In this document: one piece after another, positions 13,973 to 16,567 of the stretch | How positions within the stretch are numbered: position 1 is the stretch's first letter | How the letters are laid out: each line of letters begins with the position of its first letter | NCBI GenBank assembly: GCA_934432725.1 | Contig: CAKRZE010000027.1 | Location: 1 to 16,567, forward strand | Reading direction: 5' to 3' | DNA length: 16,567 nucleotides | Source: an uncultured Eubacteriales bacterium | GTDB lineage: Bacteria; Bacillota; Clostridia; Oscillospirales; CAG-272 | The notes under the pieces: generated by a model | What the model was told of the DNA's origin: nothing | Database searches by the model: none | The model's input: the letters and a program-made list of their open reading frames with translations, nothing else | Translations under genes and position numbers: made by a program

Positions 13973-14028
13973 TTTAACTTAGATTTAACCTTCCCCGGGT
14001 GTTACATTTAAGAAACTGCTGGTAAGAT
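13973..14028 (+). promoter_or_regulatory. Putative Pho box and promoter of the phosphate transporter
   Basis: TTTAAC at 13973-13978 and 13984-13989 are 11 bp apart, the spacing of PhoP-binding repeats in Bacillota. A TTTAAG follows at 14007. A weak promoter lies beside them: GTTACA (14001-14006), a 16-bp spacer and TAAGAT (14023-14028). A poor core promoter with phased repeats fits activation by PhoP under phosphate limitation; this is inference. Confidence 0.55.
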
Positions 14029-14040
14029 AAAAGCAGCATG

Positions 14041-14338
14041 AGGAGGAAATCGCCTTGTGCTGTCGGGACGGGCTTCATACCGGGAAGCCCTCCCGGCTCC
14101 CTTCCCTGATAAAGGGGCTGGGAGCAAAGCCGTGATGCTGAAAAACCGGTGCATGAGCGAAACGGCAAAGAAACGAAAACAGCCTGCCCGAAGCGGTCCG
14201 GAAAACGGCGGTTCATCCCGCAGTCCGGTGCGCGGCGGCAGATCACATAAAAATACGGCGAGTCCGTGCGCCCGGTCGGGAGGCCCTGCACGCGGATCGG
14301 CGGGGAAACGTCCCGGGGGGGACAAAAAACCGGTATGA
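14041..14338 (+). CDS. Possible small leader-encoded protein(s)
   Basis: A strong AGGAGG (14041-14046) stands just after the putative promoter. It could serve TTG 14055 (26 codons, stop 14133-14135) or GTG 14057 (93 codons, stop 14336-14338). The short frame's TGA overlaps an ATG (14135) in the long frame, so coupled translation would yield a 67-residue protein. The product is very basic and rich in Ser, Arg, Gly and Pro, with no family I recognise. It may be a real small protein, an upstream regulatory frame, or chance. Confidence 0.25.
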
Positions 14339-14401
14339 AATAAAGATCCTGCATGATGCGGGAAGCAGGGGAAGGGGACGGCATCCCGGAAAGGGCTTGC
14401 C

Positions 14402-16186
14402 GTGAAAACACAGAGTATGGATATTTTTAACCTTTTGACTTTAATCGGAGGACTGTCGCTGTTTCTGTTCGGTATGACGCTGATGGGAAACGCACTGGAA
14501 AAGCGTGCGGGCAGCGGGCTTAGGCTGATGCTCGGCAAGCTGACCACGGGAAAGGCTGCGGGCTTTCTGACCGGACTTGCCGTGACCGGCGTCATACAGT
14601 CCTCCTCCGCCACGACTGTAATGGTCGTGGGCTTTGTCAATTCCGGGCTGATGACGCTTCGGCAGGCAATCAATGTCATCATGGGAGCCAATGTCGGCAC
14701 TACGGTGACGGCGTGGATCCTCAGTCTTTCGGGCATCAGCGGCTCCAGCGTGTGGGTGAGGCTTCTCAAGCCGTCCTCCTTTACGCCGGTATTGGCACTT
14801 GTCGGTATCATTTTTTATATGATGTCCAAAAACAGCAAGCGCAAGGATACAGGGCTGATTTTTTTGGGCTTTGCCACGCTGATGTTCGGCATGGAAACGA
14901 TGTCGGGCGCGGTTGAGGGGCTGAAGGATGTCCCTGCCTTCGGGAATCTGCTTCTGACCTTTTCCAATCCGATTCTCGGCGTGCTTGCGGGCGCGATTCT
15001 GACGGCGATCATTCAGTCGTCCTCCGCGTCTGTCGGTATTTTGCAGGCGCTCGCCACGACCGGGCAGATTACCTGCGGCAGCGCAATTCCGATCATCATG
15101 GGGCAGAACATCGGAACCTGTGTGACGGCGATGATTTCCTCTGTCGGGACCAACAAGAACGCCCGCCGCGCCGCCGTGGTGCATCTCGGCTTCAACCTGA
15201 TCGGAACCGCCGTGTGGCTGACGGTGTTCTGCGCGGTGCGCGCATTGGTGCCGCTGCTGATCATCGGACAGCCGATTGATCAGGCGGGAATCGCCATTGT
15301 GCATTCCGCGTTCAATATTCTGTGTACGGCGCTGCTTCTGCCGATGTCCGGGCTGCTTGAAAAGCTCGCCTGCCGCCTGATTCCGGATACGCAGACCGCC
15401 GACCGGACAACCGAGCTGGACGACCGCCTGCTCGCAACCCCCGCGCTTGCGATCGACCGCAGCCGCCGCCTGACCGAGGGCATGGCGCAAGAGGCTGCAC
15501 AGGCTCTGCGGGATTCCGTTCTGGCGCTGGATCACAGTACGCCCGCCCTTGCCGAGGGGATCCGTAAGGCGGAGGAGCATGCGGACCATCTGGAGGATAT
15601 TCTCGGAACCTATCTCGTCCGCATCGGACCCTGCGCCTCGGATTCCTCGGAAAGCCGTGAGGCTTCGCTGCTTCTGCATATCATCGGGGATCTGGAGCGG
15701 ATCTCCGACCATGCCGTCAATATTCTGGAGTCGGCGGAGGAGCTGCGCGAAAAGGGCATGTCCTTTTCGGAGGCAGCACGGCGGGAGCTTGCCGTGCTGA
15801 CCGGAGCCGTGGAGGAGACCGTGTCGCTGACCGTGTACGCGTTTGTTCATAACGATCTGGAGGCGGCGGCGCGCGTGGAGCCGCTGGAGCAGGTGGTGGA
15901 TACGCTGAAGGAACAGCTCCGGAACCGCCATATCCTGCGCCTGCAGCGGGGAGAATGCTCCATTGAGGCTGGCTTTGTGCTGTCTGATCTTCTGACGGAT
16001 CTGGAGCGGGTGTCCGATCATTGCTCCAATATCGCCGGCTCTATCATCGAAATGGCACACGGCAGCCTGGAGCTGCACGGCTATCTGGATTCCGTGAAGG
16101 AGGGCAGCGCCGATTTCATGAAAAAGTATGAGGAATATGCACAGAAATATGCATTGGTCGGGGACGCTCCCGAGGGTGCGCGCTGA
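14402..16186 (+). CDS. Na+/phosphate cotransporter with C-terminal PhoU-like domain
   Basis: Sodium-dependent phosphate transporter of the Na/Pi cotransporter family (NptA/YjbB type), 594 residues. The membrane part (about 8-325) is an inverted duplication: each half carries the QSSSA signature (66-70 and 205-209) followed by a GANVGTT or GQNIGTC motif (95-101 and 234-240). The cytoplasmic part (about 345-580) is helical and PhoU-like, with DLERISDHAVNI (430-441) and DLERVSDHCSNI (533-544). It imports phosphate (or exports it, as proposed for YjbB), with the PhoU-like part as probable regulator. GTG at 14402 is preferred because GGAAAGG stands seven bases upstream; the ATG at 14417 lacks a ribosome site. 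It is the only confident plus-strand gene, preceded by a ~365-nt leader with a putative Pho box and followed 29 nt after its stop by repeat B6. Confidence 0.95.
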   Translation: MKTQSMDIFNLLTLIGGLSLFLFGMTLMGNALEKRAGSGLRLMLGKLTTGKAAGFLTGLAVTGVIQSSSATTVMVVGFVNSGLMTLRQAINVIMGANVGTTVTAWILSLSGISGSSVWVRLLKPSSFTPVLALVGIIFYMMSKNSKRKDTGLIFLGFATLMFGMETMSGAVEGLKDVPAFGNLLLTFSNPILGVLAGAILTAIIQSSSASVGILQALATTGQITCGSAIPIIMGQNIGTCVTAMISSVGTNKNARRAAVVHLGFNLIGTAVWLTVFCAVRALVPLLIIGQPIDQAGIAIVHSAFNILCTALLLPMSGLLEKLACRLIPDTQTADRTTELDDRLLATPALAIDRSRRLTEGMAQEAAQALRDSVLALDHSTPALAEGIRKAEEHADHLEDILGTYLVRIGPCASDSSESREASLLLHIIGDLERISDHAVNILESAEELREKGMSFSEAARRELAVLTGAVEETVSLTVYAFVHNDLEAAARVEPLEQVVDTLKEQLRNRHILRLQRGECSIEAGFVLSDLLTDLERVSDHCSNIAGSIIEMAHGSLELHGYLDSVKEGSADFMKKYEEYAQKYALVGDAPEGAR

Positions 16187-16189
16187 GTG

Positions 16190-16330
16190 CGTTGGGGAAT
16201 ACGTTGGGGAATACGTTGGGGTGCTTTTTTGGGAAAAAAGCCACCCCAAACCCCGCAAAAAACTCTGATATGGGGGGATTTTCACGGTGCAGCCGTGAGG
16301 ACAGTGTGCCAATGAGGTTTGCAGGGGGGA
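16190..16330 (+). repeat. Family B repeat, copy B6, directly 3' of the transporter gene
   Basis: A 12-bp direct repeat (GTTGGGGAATAC, twice, then GTTGGGG) leads into the hairpin TTGGGGTGC/GCCACCCCAA (16216-16249, one bulge) around T- and A-runs. The hairpin begins 29 nt after the stop codon. It is the mirror-image orientation of B1-B5, so it is the same orientation relative to its upstream gene. Confidence 0.8.
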
Positions 16331-16453
16331 ACGTTAGGACCCTTTTTTGGAAAAAAGGGTCCTAAAACCTCCAAAAAACTTTGAACTGGGGGCTTTTTCA
16401 TGGCACAGCCGTGAGGACAGTGTGCCTCCGGAGTTTGCAGGGGGACGCGGGGT
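16331..16453 (+). repeat. Family B repeat, copy B7
   Basis: Hairpin TTAGGACCC/GGGTCCTAA (16334-16342 with 16357-16365), perfectly paired and with the same arms as B2. It is followed by the ACCTCCAAAAAACTTTGAAC motif and the GGCACAGCCGTGAGG linker. Confidence 0.85.
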
Positions 16454-16567
16454 ACGTTAGGAACCTTTTTTGAGAAAAAGGTTCCCAAACCCTCCAAAAA
16501 ACTTTGAACTGGGGGCTTTTTCATGGCACAGCCGTGAGGACAGTGTGCCTCCGGAGTTTGCAGGGGG
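16454..16567 (+). repeat. Family B repeat, copy B8, cut by the window edge
   Basis: Hairpin TTAGGAACC/GGTTCCCAA (16457-16465 with 16480-16488, one A-C mismatch on this strand). The last ~78 bp are nearly identical to the end of B7, which indicates recent tandem duplication. The array may continue past 16567. Confidence 0.85.

Noticed and set aside
13239..13982. Plus-strand reading frame (247 codons) over the same minisatellite
   Set aside because: Same cause as the minus-strand frame: repeat-driven openness, Arg/Pro/Phe-rich composition and no start signal.
14441..16312. 623-codon minus-strand frame opposite the phosphate transporter
   Set aside because: The plus strand encodes an unmistakable Na/Pi transporter. 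The antisense frame is a by-product of high GC content, and its beginning is family B repeat DNA.
16282..16524. Minus-strand frame with the peptide pattern KKPPVQSFLEVLGPFF repeated
   Set aside because: It is a translation of tandem family B units. Similar peptides would appear wherever the repeat occurs, with no evidence of expression.

Overview
The window looks like chromosomal DNA of a GC-rich Bacillota, most likely a gut-type Clostridia near Oscillospirales. That placement is inferred from the soj/spo0J/noc neighbourhood, the AGGAGG-type ribosome sites, the SerRS subtype and the interspersed repeats. It is not a species call. The ParA-ParB pair, a second ParB-family protein of Noc type and two perfect parS sites (9748-9763 and 12004-12019) suggest proximity to the replication origin. 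oriC, dnaA and the mnmE/mnmG/rsmG genes are not in view.

Layout, left to right. 1-206: three 49-bp repeats carrying a short dyad, downstream of gene 1. 207-2408 (-): a glycosyltransferase fused to a CsaB-like pyruvyltransferase. 2446-3275: a block of two repeat families, A (branched stem-loops) and B (T/A-rich long hairpins). 3278-4261 (-): a membrane-anchored MORN-repeat protein. 4578-5093 (-): a two-helix membrane protein of unknown function. 5450-6724 (-): seryl-tRNA synthetase. 6761-7620: a second A/B repeat block. 7634-9355 (-): parB and parA, parA with a consensus sigma-A promoter. 9356-10306: parS1, a degenerate ~69-bp tandem repeat and a bidirectional terminator. 10307-11401 (-): a lipoprotein with an apparent internal duplication. 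11402-12124: its promoter, low-complexity DNA and parS2. 12125-13099 (-): noc. 13289-13770: a 30/90-bp minisatellite. 13973-14338: a possible Pho box and leader. 14402-16186 (+): a Na+/phosphate cotransporter with a PhoU-like domain. 16209-16567: three B repeats running off the edge.

How it fits together. ParB carries the parS-type residues and Noc the NBS-type residues at the known specificity positions, so the two paralogues probably read different sites. The noc promoter contains perfect half-sites of the Bacillus Noc-binding sequence, which suggests autoregulation. The cotransporter sits behind 11-bp-phased TTTAAC repeats, as expected of a phosphate-starvation gene.

The strongest unexplained signal is in the repeats. 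Family A keeps three stems by compensatory base changes and exists in long (branched) and short (single hairpin) forms. Family B begins about 30 nt after the stop codon of three unrelated genes, always in the same orientation relative to transcription. All structural statements come from reading the sequence by eye; no alignment or folding program was run.
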